From positions 5,054 through 50,128 of the forward strand of contig JAUMZC010000005.1 of the NCBI GenBank assembly GCA_030528295.1: a stretch of DNA of 45,075 nucleotides, written 5' to 3'. Position 1 is the first letter of the stretch; every line of letters begins with the position of its first letter. The position numbers and the translations under genes were made by a program. Below, piece by piece: positions 8,957 to 15,800 of the stretch. The notes below the pieces were generated by a model. The model was not told the origin of the DNA. It saw only the letters and a program-made list of their open reading frames with translations, and ran no database searches. Origin of the DNA: Corynebacterium sp. (GTDB lineage Bacteria; Actinomycetota; Actinomycetes; Mycobacteriales; Mycobacteriaceae).

Positions 8957-9855
8957 TGCTCCACCTCTTGACCAAAAATATCAAGATATAAATCTTCTAA
9001 ACTAAGGTTTGACTCTGGTACGGAGAGTATTTTGTGACCATCTGCAAGAATTTCATTAATCGTACTGGTTACGACGTCAGCACGAGATTGTTTTCGTTTA
9101 TCATAATTGACTTCTTTCACATACTTCCGGTGGCCATCGGTATAATGGACTAGTACTTGTGCAGGGCGCTCTAACATGCCTAGTAGCTCGTTATGGTTAC
9201 CTGAAACAATGACTCGTCCTTGATCAAGAAACAATGCTTTATCGCATAGGGAATCAACAGAATATAGATCATGTGAGCAGAGTAAAACTGAAGCACCTTG
9301 TTTTTTCTTCTCGGTGAAAATTTCGAGCATATTCCTGGTGCTGGTAGGGTCGAGTCCATCAAACGGTTCGTCCAGAATGTAAATGGGTGCATTGACTGCT
9401 AGAGAACGAGCAAGTTTGAGCTTTTGTCGTTGTCCTTTACTTAGCGTTCCTGCTAACCTTTCGCTTAGAGCGCTTATTCCAACTTGTTCGAGTGCAGCGT
9501 CAGTGATCGTGGAGCATGATCCTTGACGATGGTATAAACCGGTCCAGAGTAGAACATTTTCTCGAACTGTTAGTTCTTTATATGGAGGGCCTTCTCCTAC
9601 TACACAAATATTCTCTCGACACTGTGCGGCAGAACTAGTCGTCAATTCGGTCCCGCGAATAATTATGGAACCGCTACTTTTCTGAAGGAGTCCTGTTAGC
9701 AAACGTATCATTGTTGTTTTACCCGATCCGTTTGGCCCAAAAAGTCCACAGCACACTCCGGACTCGATTTCTAAGGAGATGTCAAATACTCCGGCTCCCG
9801 ACGAGTAACCTCCCGTCACGTTGTTCGCGTTGAGTGCTAGTTCATTGTTTCTCAT
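8953..9855 (-). CDS. ABC ATPase A of the RiPP cluster
   Basis: This 300-residue ATPase has Walker A GPNGSGKTT, a signature-like LSKGQRQKLKLARSL (Lys replaces the first signature Gly), Walker B IYILDEPFDGLDP and the switch His in LCSHDLYSV. A long C-terminal extension after the nucleotide-binding domain (about residues 225-300) is charged and ends in SLEDLYLDIFGQE, as in many bacteriocin and drug exporters. The start overlaps the stop of the third radical SAM gene and the stop overlaps permease A, so translation is coupled from modification enzyme to exporter. Confidence 0.87.
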   Translation of the reverse strand: MRNNELALNANNVTGGYSSGAGVFDISLEIESGVCCGLFGPNGSGKTTMIRLLTGLLQKSSGSIIIRGTELTTSSAAQCRENICVVGEGPPYKELTVRENVLLWTGLYHRQGSCSTITDAALEQVGISALSERLAGTLSKGQRQKLKLARSLAVNAPIYILDEPFDGLDPTSTRNMLEIFTEKKKQGASVLLCSHDLYSVDSLCDKALFLDQGRVIVSGNHNELLGMLERPAQVLVHYTDGHRKYVKEVNYDKRKQSRADVVTSTINEILADGHKILSVPESNLSLEDLYLDIFGQEVEQ

Positions 9856-11051
9856 AGAGTAGCCAAAACTTCTTTATCTACAAGATCGTCTTCCACTAAA
9901 CGTACTAATGCATCATGAAGCGAATCTTCGCTGTGGTTCTTCAGGGTCCTTAATTCAAGTTGGCTCGATAACATAATCTCCGTCATTGCCTTATTAAGGA
10001 GCTTTAAACCGTTCGGTGTTTGAACGAAACTGCTGCCGTCTCGTTCAATACGAACTCTGTGCCCCCTAATATTCAAGATGTCTGGTTTTGTAGAAGGATC
10101 AATGGAATTTACAGCATCTGTGGTGCTTACCCTAGACCATACTGCAGTGAGGGAGTCTGTGGTGAGATTTCCAGCGCTTTGTGTTATTGCGCCGGAAGGC
10201 GTTACTTCTCCGTTCGGTTTAATCCTGCAAGTGACCCAGCGTTTCAATGCTTGAGCTATACGGAGATTGCCGTCAATGGAATCTTGTACGACAGTGACTT
10301 TTCGCTCAGAGTTTTTGCGCATTGCTTGGCAGATGGAGTTTGTAATTCTGTCTTCATTACCAAGTTTGAGCTTTTGGGCGCGTCCTATTCCCACAACTGG
10401 ATGTAATCTAACCCTGTCGATGTTTAGTTCCTCAGCAAGATCAACAATTTTGTCGATTTCAGAGCTATTTGCGCTGCTCACCGCATAAGAGATCTCTAAT
10501 CGTTTTGTCCCGGCATCTTGGAAAAGTTGTATCGCATCGATGGCTTTACAAAAAGAATTTTCACGGCCTCGGATGCGGTCGTGTGTTGGTTGCAAACCAT
10601 CAAGTGAGACTGAGACGGATTCAACAAGTTTCGCAACCTCTCGTGCAATAGTCTTTGTAACAGTCCAACCCGAAGTAATTAGTGAGACTGGAATTCCATG
10701 TGAAACTAGTTCATTGGCCACGACGTGCCAATGTTTGCTGACCAGAGGTTCACCACCTGAGAGGCAGACGCCGAATATGCCCCCGTCCGTTAAAGAGCGT
10801 GCGATTTTAATGAGATCCTCGCGTGATAGATTTTTTATATTTTGGGGACTTTCGTTGTAGCAGTAATTGCATCTCAGAGGACAGGCGCCAGTTATTTCCC
10901 ATAGTGCATAGAGAGGTGCTGAAATCGAATCTGGGGCCAACCCGAGCTGAATTAGCTCGTCTTTCCGCTCGAGTAATTCATTAGTAGGCGCCCCCCATCG
11001 TCCAAGATCGCTTTTGTTGTATTCGTGCACGTTACTAACACCATTTTCCAT
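9852..11051 (-). CDS. Radical SAM peptide maturase with C-terminal PqqD-like domain (rSAM 3)
   Basis: The radical SAM cluster motif is CPLRCNYC (Cys57, 61 and 64 when counted from the 11051 ATG), followed by GVCLSGGEP for SAM binding. A partial SPASM-like region reads TCRIKPNGEVTPSG, but the full set of auxiliary cysteines is missing. The last 75-80 residues (from about ILNIRGHRVRIERDG to LVDKEVL) have the alternating pattern of a PqqD-like RiPP recognition domain, so the enzyme seems to carry its own leader-binding module at the C-terminus. The start is uncertain. The reading frame is open to a GTG at 11105, but that would overlap rSAM 2 by 71 bases; ATG 11051 overlaps by 17, and a GTG at 11030 is also possible. 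No strong ribosome site supports any of these, so coupling to rSAM 2 is likely. Confidence 0.85.
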   Translation of the reverse strand: MENGVSNVHEYNKSDLGRWGAPTNELLERKDELIQLGLAPDSISAPLYALWEITGACPLRCNYCYNESPQNIKNLSREDLIKIARSLTDGGIFGVCLSGGEPLVSKHWHVVANELVSHGIPVSLITSGWTVTKTIAREVAKLVESVSVSLDGLQPTHDRIRGRENSFCKAIDAIQLFQDAGTKRLEISYAVSSANSSEIDKIVDLAEELNIDRVRLHPVVGIGRAQKLKLGNEDRITNSICQAMRKNSERKVTVVQDSIDGNLRIAQALKRWVTCRIKPNGEVTPSGAITQSAGNLTTDSLTAVWSRVSTTDAVNSIDPSTKPDILNIRGHRVRIERDGSSFVQTPNGLKLLNKAMTEIMLSSQLELRTLKNHSEDSLHDALVRLVEDDLVDKEVLATL

Positions 11052-12156
11052 TAACTTGAGTGGAATTACAGTATGAACAAGGCTGTTGCAGCGCGGTTTG
11101 GTCACTGTTGTCTACACCATCACCATGATGGGCAAAACATGATCCGCCTAACATTCGGTATGGGCATGTTTCATTTGTATCGAGCGAGAGGTTTCTGGAT
11201 ACTTTGAAAATATTTGCCTCTTGCCAAATTTCGGTGAAGGGTTGCATTGTTAATGAGCCAGCAAACCATCCATCTCCATTGGGTGTTTCTGGTTCGAGTT
11301 TTACATTCCCCTCGGGCGTTATGGTGCAATGGACTTTCCCACACCCAGATCGCGGCATTAGTTGGTTTGGATCGGATACAGATTCAAATTCTTCTTCTCC
11401 TTCAAAAAGAAACAAAAAGTCCGTTGGGGCAGTGCTTCGAATCCTCCTGCAGTTGTTGAAAAATTCCTCTATCTCACCATCATTCATTTCGAGCTTCGAG
11501 CGGAATAATTGAGCTCGTCCGGAAATGCGAAGAGGAACAGCAACTACTTCCTTAAGTCCGAGTTCTATCGCTAAATCGACGATGTCACTGATATAAGGCG
11601 CAGTAAGTTTTGTCACTGTGATGTTAACCCGGGTTGGAATATTCCTTGCTGTAAGAAGTCGAATGCCTGAGAGTGTATCTTCGAAAGCTCCTTTAACGCC
11701 ACGGAAGTAGTCATACGATTCAGCATCAGGGCCGTCGAGGTTGGCTTCTACTTTTTGGCAGTGGGCAGCGATAAGATCAATGTTTGATTCATTGATCTTT
11801 GTAGCTGTGGTCAACAAACAAGCCATCATGCCACGATCGTGTACCCGTTGGAGAATATCGGAGAATCCAGGGTGCATCATTGGTTCGCCCCCCGAAAGAT
11901 AGACAATGAGAACTCCGGCATCTGCCAGTTCATCTATCGTCGCCAACCATTGATCGGTCGTGAATTCTCCGGGAGCGATTACTGGTAGAGAACGAATTCC
12001 TACGTACGAAGCTCCCGAATTATCTGCCATGCAGTGTTTACATCGGAGATTGCAGTTGTAGGTTAATTCCAACAAAACTGCGATTGGTGCAGATAATTCA
12101 TATGGGCTATATCCCAGTGGAATTTGGGGATCCTTTACAAGCTCTGTAGTATTCAT
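11035..12156 (-). CDS. Radical SAM/SPASM peptide maturase, MftC-like (rSAM 2)
   Basis: This 373-residue enzyme has CNLRCKHC at Cys35, 39 and 42 for the radical [4Fe-4S] cluster and VYLSGGEP for SAM. A well-formed C-terminal SPASM domain follows, with seven cysteines in GCGKVHC, TCPYRMLGGSC, PCSYC and a final KWC, enough for two auxiliary clusters. The N-terminal part (APIAVLLELTYNCNLRCKHC) resembles MftC of mycofactocin and related RiPP maturases. A strong AGGAG lies ahead of the ATG, 16 bases after the small PqqD-like gene. It is the only one of the three enzymes with a full SPASM set, so it is the likeliest to need auxiliary clusters for peptide chemistry. The substrate is inferred to be the 56-residue peptide encoded just upstream. 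Confidence 0.9.
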   Translation of the reverse strand: MNTTELVKDPQIPLGYSPYELSAPIAVLLELTYNCNLRCKHCMADNSGASYVGIRSLPVIAPGEFTTDQWLATIDELADAGVLIVYLSGGEPMMHPGFSDILQRVHDRGMMACLLTTATKINESNIDLIAAHCQKVEANLDGPDAESYDYFRGVKGAFEDTLSGIRLLTARNIPTRVNITVTKLTAPYISDIVDLAIELGLKEVVAVPLRISGRAQLFRSKLEMNDGEIEEFFNNCRRIRSTAPTDFLFLFEGEEEFESVSDPNQLMPRSGCGKVHCTITPEGNVKLEPETPNGDGWFAGSLTMQPFTEIWQEANIFKVSRNLSLDTNETCPYRMLGGSCFAHHGDGVDNSDQTALQQPCSYCNSTQVNGKWC

Positions 12157-12172
12157 TCGCTCCTACCACTCC

Positions 12173-12451
12173 TTAATTCGTGATGTAACCGTGGTTTGAT
12201 AGTTGATGTTCGATAATTTTCATATCCGTGCGAACTTGTTCAGGACTGATCCCGTATCGTTTCGCAATTTTCTCACATGCTTCCTCAGAGTTTGCTCCAT
12301 GTAGACGGTAAGCGGTGTACTGAAAAGCACTGTGAGACAGTACGTCAATGACGCCGTGTTGTGGTCGCGCGATCAGCCCTCCAAAAGACTCTTTTCGTAG
12401 GACCGTTCCATCTTTCCAAAACACCGGCTGCTCTAGTGTGGACGAGGTCAT
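12173..12451 (-). CDS. Small PqqD/MftB-like peptide chaperone (RRE protein 2)
   Basis: This 92-residue protein starts at the ATG that overlaps the TGA of the precursor gene (ATGA), so it is translationally coupled to it. The N-terminal half (VLRKESFGGLIARP, then a VIDVLSHSAFQYT helix) follows the MftB pattern of LR-E-FG followed by an aromatic-rich strand. The C-terminal half is helical (SEEACEKIAKRYG, SPEQVRTDMKIIEHQL) and ends in a short hydrophobic strand, as in PqqD. Such proteins bind the RiPP leader and present it to the radical SAM enzyme. A longer reading frame exists upstream but would run into the precursor, so the ATGA start is preferred. Confidence 0.8.
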   Translation of the reverse strand: MTSSTLEQPVFWKDGTVLRKESFGGLIARPQHGVIDVLSHSAFQYTAYRLHGANSEEACEKIAKRYGISPEQVRTDMKIIEHQLSNHGYITN

Positions 12452-12618
12452 GCAACCCACGCCCAGACAGCAGCGATCCCAATTGCCCATCCGGCACCAG
12501 CCACGATGGCAACTCCCACACCGGTTTGTTCTTCTTCGGTATTGGTGAGATTCAACATTGCTGGTGGGGTATAGCCGTCAGTATTCTTTGTGCCTTCAAA
12601 TTTGGTTGTCTCAGACAT
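12448..12618 (-). CDS. Probable RiPP precursor peptide, 56 residues
   Basis: This small gene lies in the gap between the two PqqD-like genes. It has a clear ribosome site (AAGGAAG, seven bases before ATG) inside the end of the upstream gene. It reads MSETTKFEGT, then a polar, acidic stretch ending in TEEEQ at about residue 31; this is the likely leader. Residues 32-56 are almost wholly Gly, Ala, Val, Ile and Trp, with motifs GVGVAIVAGAG, GWAIGIAA and the terminus VWAWVA; this is the likely core. There is no Cys, Ser or Lys in the core and only Thr32, so thioether sactipeptide or lanthipeptide chemistry is excluded. Trp44, Trp52 and Trp54 are candidate cross-link sites, and the Val/Ile/Ala run is a candidate for epimerisation. 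The stop overlaps the next start (ATGA). I do not recognise a known family. Confidence 0.8.
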   Translation of the reverse strand: MSETTKFEGTKNTDGYTPPAMLNLTNTEEEQTGVGVAIVAGAGWAIGIAAVWAWVA

Positions 12619-12620
12619 TT

Positions 12621-12929
12621 TTACACTTCCTTAGTGTTGAGTACGATTGCCCCGATCGAGGCTAAAGAGATCGCGGTTTTTGCAATATCGTCAGCGATTC
12701 GAGTTTGGTCTTGTTCAGGAAAGGTCTTTGAAATTGCGGTAGCTATCTCAAGTATCGATTTTTCTCCGTTGAATGAGTTGAGAAAAGTGGTAGCGGTGGG
12801 GTTTAACAGAACATTTGCTCGAGGAGCCACGACAAGGGTTACATTATCTGGCTCATGTCGAATGCGTACATGGTCAGCGAGTGTCGGGTAGCTCTGTGCG
12901 TAGTCTGTGATTTCTAGTATTTCAGGCAT
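12621..12929 (-). CDS. PqqD-like peptide recognition protein (RRE protein 1)
   Basis: This is a 102-residue protein starting at ATG 12929, preceded by GGAGGAAAGAGG. Upstream in-frame starts are less likely because they would overlap rSAM 1 further. The body matches the PqqD plan: a hairpin of strands (DHVRIRHEPDNVTLVVAPRANVLLN), TATTFLNSFNGEKSILEIATAISKTF as the helix pair after the FNG turn, then TRIADDIAKTAISLASIGAIVL. It overlaps the end of rSAM 1 by eight bases, and its stop lies two bases before the precursor start. It probably binds the leader peptide and delivers it to one of the three radical SAM enzymes. The presence of two separate and one fused PqqD-like module is unusual. Confidence 0.82.
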   Translation of the reverse strand: MPEILEITDYAQSYPTLADHVRIRHEPDNVTLVVAPRANVLLNPTATTFLNSFNGEKSILEIATAISKTFPEQDQTRIADDIAKTAISLASIGAIVLNTKEV

Positions 12930-13974
12930 GTACTGGCCTCTTTCCTCCAAAAGTTCCAAAAATTGATTCGAGCGAATGGTATGCCTTTCCGGCGTCATTG
13001 ACGGAATGAAGCCGCGATAGCACCTGAATGAAATCAGGATCCTTGTGTATTGTGGACAATTTGTTTTCCCAGATTGAGTCTAAAGATTCTTCGTCAAGCG
13101 AACCTACATTTCCAGGGAGCCATGGGCTGAAGCGAACTTTCCCATATGGATCGATGACCATAGTTTCCCACGGCCAACCTTCTAGTGCCTTCCAGATATG
13201 AACCATTGGATTTTCGTAGCGGACAAGTTTGCCCCACTTTTTGGTGAGTTGCGCTGCTTTATCTTCTACTTCTTGTTGTTGGTCAAGAGACAACAAAAGA
13301 TCAGACTCAACTCCTCTGCCTGATGGCACCTGCGGCTGTACCCGCACTTCTTTCAAGTTGGGGTATTCGCTAAAAACCCTGTCCACTAAGTTTTCAACTT
13401 GGTGATAATTGAGTGAGTTAGCCGCCAAGGCAATCGCTAACATTGGTGAGCTTTCTTCTGTGCGCGATTCAAGAAGATCATTCAATAATGAGACTGTGTT
13501 GATTGCTTGGTTAAAAGAACCTTTAACCGCTCTGATGTAGTCGTGTGTTGCTGCGTCGGCGCCGTCAACACTAACCTGAATTAGGGAGAAAAGATCCAAC
13601 ATTTTCTCAGCTTTATTGGCGGTTATGTTGTAGCCGTTCGTGGGTGTTCCTACGTTGACTTTGTATTCATGCCTCAATATTCTCGCAACTTCAAAAAAGG
13701 CTGGATGCATACTTGGTTCTCCGCCTGACAGACATACTCCAAAAACGCCAGATTCGCCTAATTGATGTGCAATTTTGACCGTCTCTTCAACGCTCTTATG
13801 TTTTAGGGGAGCCTCACCTGAATGGTTATAGCAATGAATGCATTTTAGTGGGCACGCATACGTAATTTCCCACAATGCATACAGTGGTTGGTTGAACTTG
13901 CTGGGTAGAAGGCCCGCGTTATGCATTGACTTCATCTTTTGATGATCGACGATGCAACATGTTTCTTTCGTCAT
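12922..13974 (-). CDS. Radical SAM peptide maturase without SPASM cysteines (rSAM 1)
   Basis: This 350-residue enzyme starts at ATG 13974, with GAGAGG six bases upstream; an in-frame start at 14004 lacks this support. The radical SAM motif is CPLKCIHC at Cys41, 45 and 48, followed by GVCLSGGEPSMHP. The C-terminal region keeps the shape of a SPASM/twitch domain (VIDPYGKVRFSPWLPGNVG, then SLDEESLDSIWENK), but every expected cysteine is absent, so it should hold only the radical cluster. It is the first gene of the minus-strand operon. It resembles rSAM 3 in the segment LYALWEIT-ACPLKC and in GVFGVCLSGGEP, so the two may have arisen by duplication. Which modification it performs is unknown. Confidence 0.87.
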   Translation of the reverse strand: MTKETCCIVDHQKMKSMHNAGLLPSKFNQPLYALWEITYACPLKCIHCYNHSGEAPLKHKSVEETVKIAHQLGESGVFGVCLSGGEPSMHPAFFEVARILRHEYKVNVGTPTNGYNITANKAEKMLDLFSLIQVSVDGADAATHDYIRAVKGSFNQAINTVSLLNDLLESRTEESSPMLAIALAANSLNYHQVENLVDRVFSEYPNLKEVRVQPQVPSGRGVESDLLLSLDQQQEVEDKAAQLTKKWGKLVRYENPMVHIWKALEGWPWETMVIDPYGKVRFSPWLPGNVGSLDEESLDSIWENKLSTIHKDPDFIQVLSRLHSVNDAGKAYHSLESIFGTFGGKRPVHA

Positions 13975-14132
13975 TACTGCCTCTCGTCCGAAAAACTTGT
14001 GCAACGAACTGTCGGATGTTGCTTGGCAATTTCAATATCGCACAAAGTAACGAGTCGTGTGACGCTTCACGGGCAAAATGTGAGCCATGTCATTGGAGAA
14101 ATATACTTAAGTTCATTTGTTTTTACCTAAAA

Positions 14133-14146
14133 TAAACGATCGTTTA
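14133..14146. promoter_or_regulatory. Perfect 14-bp palindrome, candidate operator of RiPP operon
   Basis: The sequence TAAACGATCGTTTA is its own reverse complement, and partial symmetry extends to about 20 bp. It lies roughly 160 bases upstream of the first radical SAM start in very AT-rich DNA, a plausible place for a repressor such as a TetR-type dimer. No regulator gene is present in the cluster, so a regulator elsewhere in the genome would have to act here. Confidence 0.4.
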
Positions 14147-14757
14147 GTTAAATTATTTTAGATGCTTGACGTATCCGGTAAGTTAAGCCGTTAAATTGTT
14201 AATTACGGATATAAAAAAAGCCGGTTAATTAGTGGAATATTTAGTTGGAGGGTGGTGATAAAGCCCTGTTGTTGAAATAGTTAAAAAGGGATTGGGTAAT
14301 ATTTGCGAACATGTAAAAGTTAGATAGTTGTTTTAAAAAAGATTGACAGGTATGGTTGCCTTCTTGTTTGGTACCGAGAAATCAACAGCTCAACGGGAAA
14401 TTATTCAAATAATATAACAAGCTTCGGTTCTTTGAGTGATTGTCCAGTAGTGCCGTTTTCATTGTGTACGAGGTCTTTGTTGGGCCCGATCTTCTTTTGG
14501 CTAAAGCTTTAGCTAGTAATCTGGGAAATTTTGTCGTAAAGGCGTAGACCGTCAGTAGGCTAGTTTGGCTATGTTCCACGAGATTCAAAGAAACTATTTG
14601 AATTCCGCGTCGAAACCGAGACTTCGTTTTGATCTAAGCTTATTGTCGAGTGGAATGGAGAAGGGCGGGGTATCTGCGGGAAGTGGGCACCTTTGGCGAA
14701 TCCCGGCAGAATACCCCCTTATTGGTGTGATTGTTGGGTAGATAGCTTTGTACGTGG

Positions 14758-14798
14758 TGGGACTCCCGAGCTGTGGTTTAGTGGGAAGTCCCGTTTTT
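14758..14798 (+). terminator. Hairpin followed by T-run, terminator-like
   Basis: GGGACTCCC pairs with GGGAAGTCCC (one bulged A) around a loop of about 15 bases, and the 3' arm is followed by CGTTTTT on the plus strand. It sits just beyond the 3' end of the minus-strand OrfA. No plus-strand gene is visible upstream, so it may be a remnant of the insertion element or part of its end. Confidence 0.45.
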
Positions 14799-14805
14799 AG
14801 CGCCG

Positions 14806-15111
14806 CTATGTCCGCTGTTCGCGTTCTTTCAGGAAGGCTCGGAGGGAGTCGACAAATTCGCGATCCTTTCGAAGTTCTTCCACTTCGGCGCGGAGTGCTT
14901 TGAGTTCGTCGCGGAGGGTCATCAGCTCAGCGTGTTCTTCGGCGGCGTGGGCGGCTTGCTTGCGTTCTTCGGCTGCCTTCACCCAATGGCGGAGTGTTGA
15001 GGCGCTGATGCCGAACTCGCGAGCAATGTCGGGAACACTTCTATCGCCTTTGGCTACTTCCTTGACTGCTTTTTGCTGGAACTCCGGAGAGTATTCGCGA
15101 GAGATAGACAT
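14806..15111 (-). mobile_element. IS3-family transposase OrfA, solitary
   Basis: This 101-residue protein has an N-terminal helix-turn-helix (REYSPEFQQKAVKEVAKGDRS, then IAREFGISASTLRHWV) and a C-terminal leucine-zipper-like coiled coil (LMTLRDELKALRAEVEELRKD). This is the standard OrfA of IS3/IS911-type elements, which is normally joined to OrfB by a -1 frameshift. No OrfB (DDE integrase) follows, so the element is truncated and cannot transpose by itself. It lies at the edge of the AT-rich RiPP block and may mark how that block arrived. The start is taken at MSISREY. Confidence 0.85.
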
Positions 15112-15197
15112 GGCTATCATCCTTTCTCATTGGAAAACATCGCATTACAGTTAGTGTAATTGGAAAAACTAAAGAGTATCGAAGGAATTGGACAATT

Positions 15198-15800
15198 GTG
15201 ATTAACTTTGATAAGGAAGATTTTTGGCTGGTTTCTGACCTGCATCTTGACCATCCGCTGGTGAGTTCCAAACGGGGGTTCCAGGACACGTATGCCCATG
15301 ATTCGGCGGTTTTAGGCGGATTGTATGAATTGCCAGAATCTTCGTTGTTAGTGTGTTTGGGGGATATTTCGGTCCGGAAGGACGATTATGCCCTCGCGCG
15401 ATTGCTTGAATTGAAGCATTCGAAAAATCTCACAATGATCCTGACACCCGGGAATCATGATGCATGTCACCCTAAGTTTGGTCTCAAGGGTGCGTTGGAA
15501 TGGATGCCCAAGTACCAAGCTGTATTTGATGTGATCGTCTTGGAGTTTGTGGTGAAGTACAAAGGAAGGGAAGTGTTATTTACGCATATGCCGCGGCTCG
15601 ATGATCCATTTAGGAAACCTAAACTTACGCGATGGATCGGGCGTGACGGCTTCGATTGCATTGTGCATGGGCACACGCATTCATCGCAGTTGCTCGATGA
15701 AGGGCATATCAATTTGTCGCTGGAAGCAACCGAATTCGCCCCGGTGCATGCTTCTCGGCTGTGGAAACTTGTTGAGGAGGTTAGTCCTCAGCCACAGTGA
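15198..15800 (+). CDS. Calcineurin-like metallophosphoesterase
   Basis: This 200-residue protein carries the full metallophosphoesterase motif set: SDLHLDH near the start, CLGDIS, GNHDA, the His in LFTHMP, and VHGHTH near the C-terminus. These residues bind two metal ions. The length and simple fold match small YfcE/YkvY-like phosphodiesterases of unknown substrate. Its 3' end overlaps the 3' end of the convergent YibE/F-like gene by 20 bases, so no separate terminator fits between them. Confidence 0.85.
   Translation: MINFDKEDFWLVSDLHLDHPLVSSKRGFQDTYAHDSAVLGGLYELPESSLLVCLGDISVRKDDYALARLLELKHSKNLTMILTPGNHDACHPKFGLKGALEWMPKYQAVFDVIVLEFVVKYKGREVLFTHMPRLDDPFRKPKLTRWIGRDGFDCIVHGHTHSSQLLDEGHINLSLEATEFAPVHASRLWKLVEEVSPQPQ

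Larger units (their letters stand above)
13975..14805. other. AT-rich gap upstream of RiPP operon, no convincing gene
   Basis: About 830 bases separate the first radical SAM gene from the IS3-type OrfA. The stretch is clearly AT-rich between 14100 and 14350 and holds a perfect 14-base palindrome (listed separately), which probably lies in the promoter region of the minus-strand operon. A 68-codon open frame on the minus strand at 14382-14588 has no recognisable features. A hairpin with a T-run lies at 14758-14798. The rest shows nothing I can name and is likely decayed insertion DNA. Confidence 0.6.

Noticed and set aside
12361..12891. 176-codon plus-strand frame across the precursor and PqqD-like genes
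   Set aside because: Antisense shadow of the well-supported minus-strand operon, with no ribosome site.
6252..14004. Mycofactocin cluster
   Set aside because: MftB- and MftC-like proteins are seen, but the peptide lacks the expected C-terminal Val-Tyr and there are no MftD, MftE or MftF genes; exporters are present instead.
14382..14588. 68-codon frame in the AT-rich gap
   Set aside because: No ribosome site, domain or coupling; likely chance or decayed DNA.
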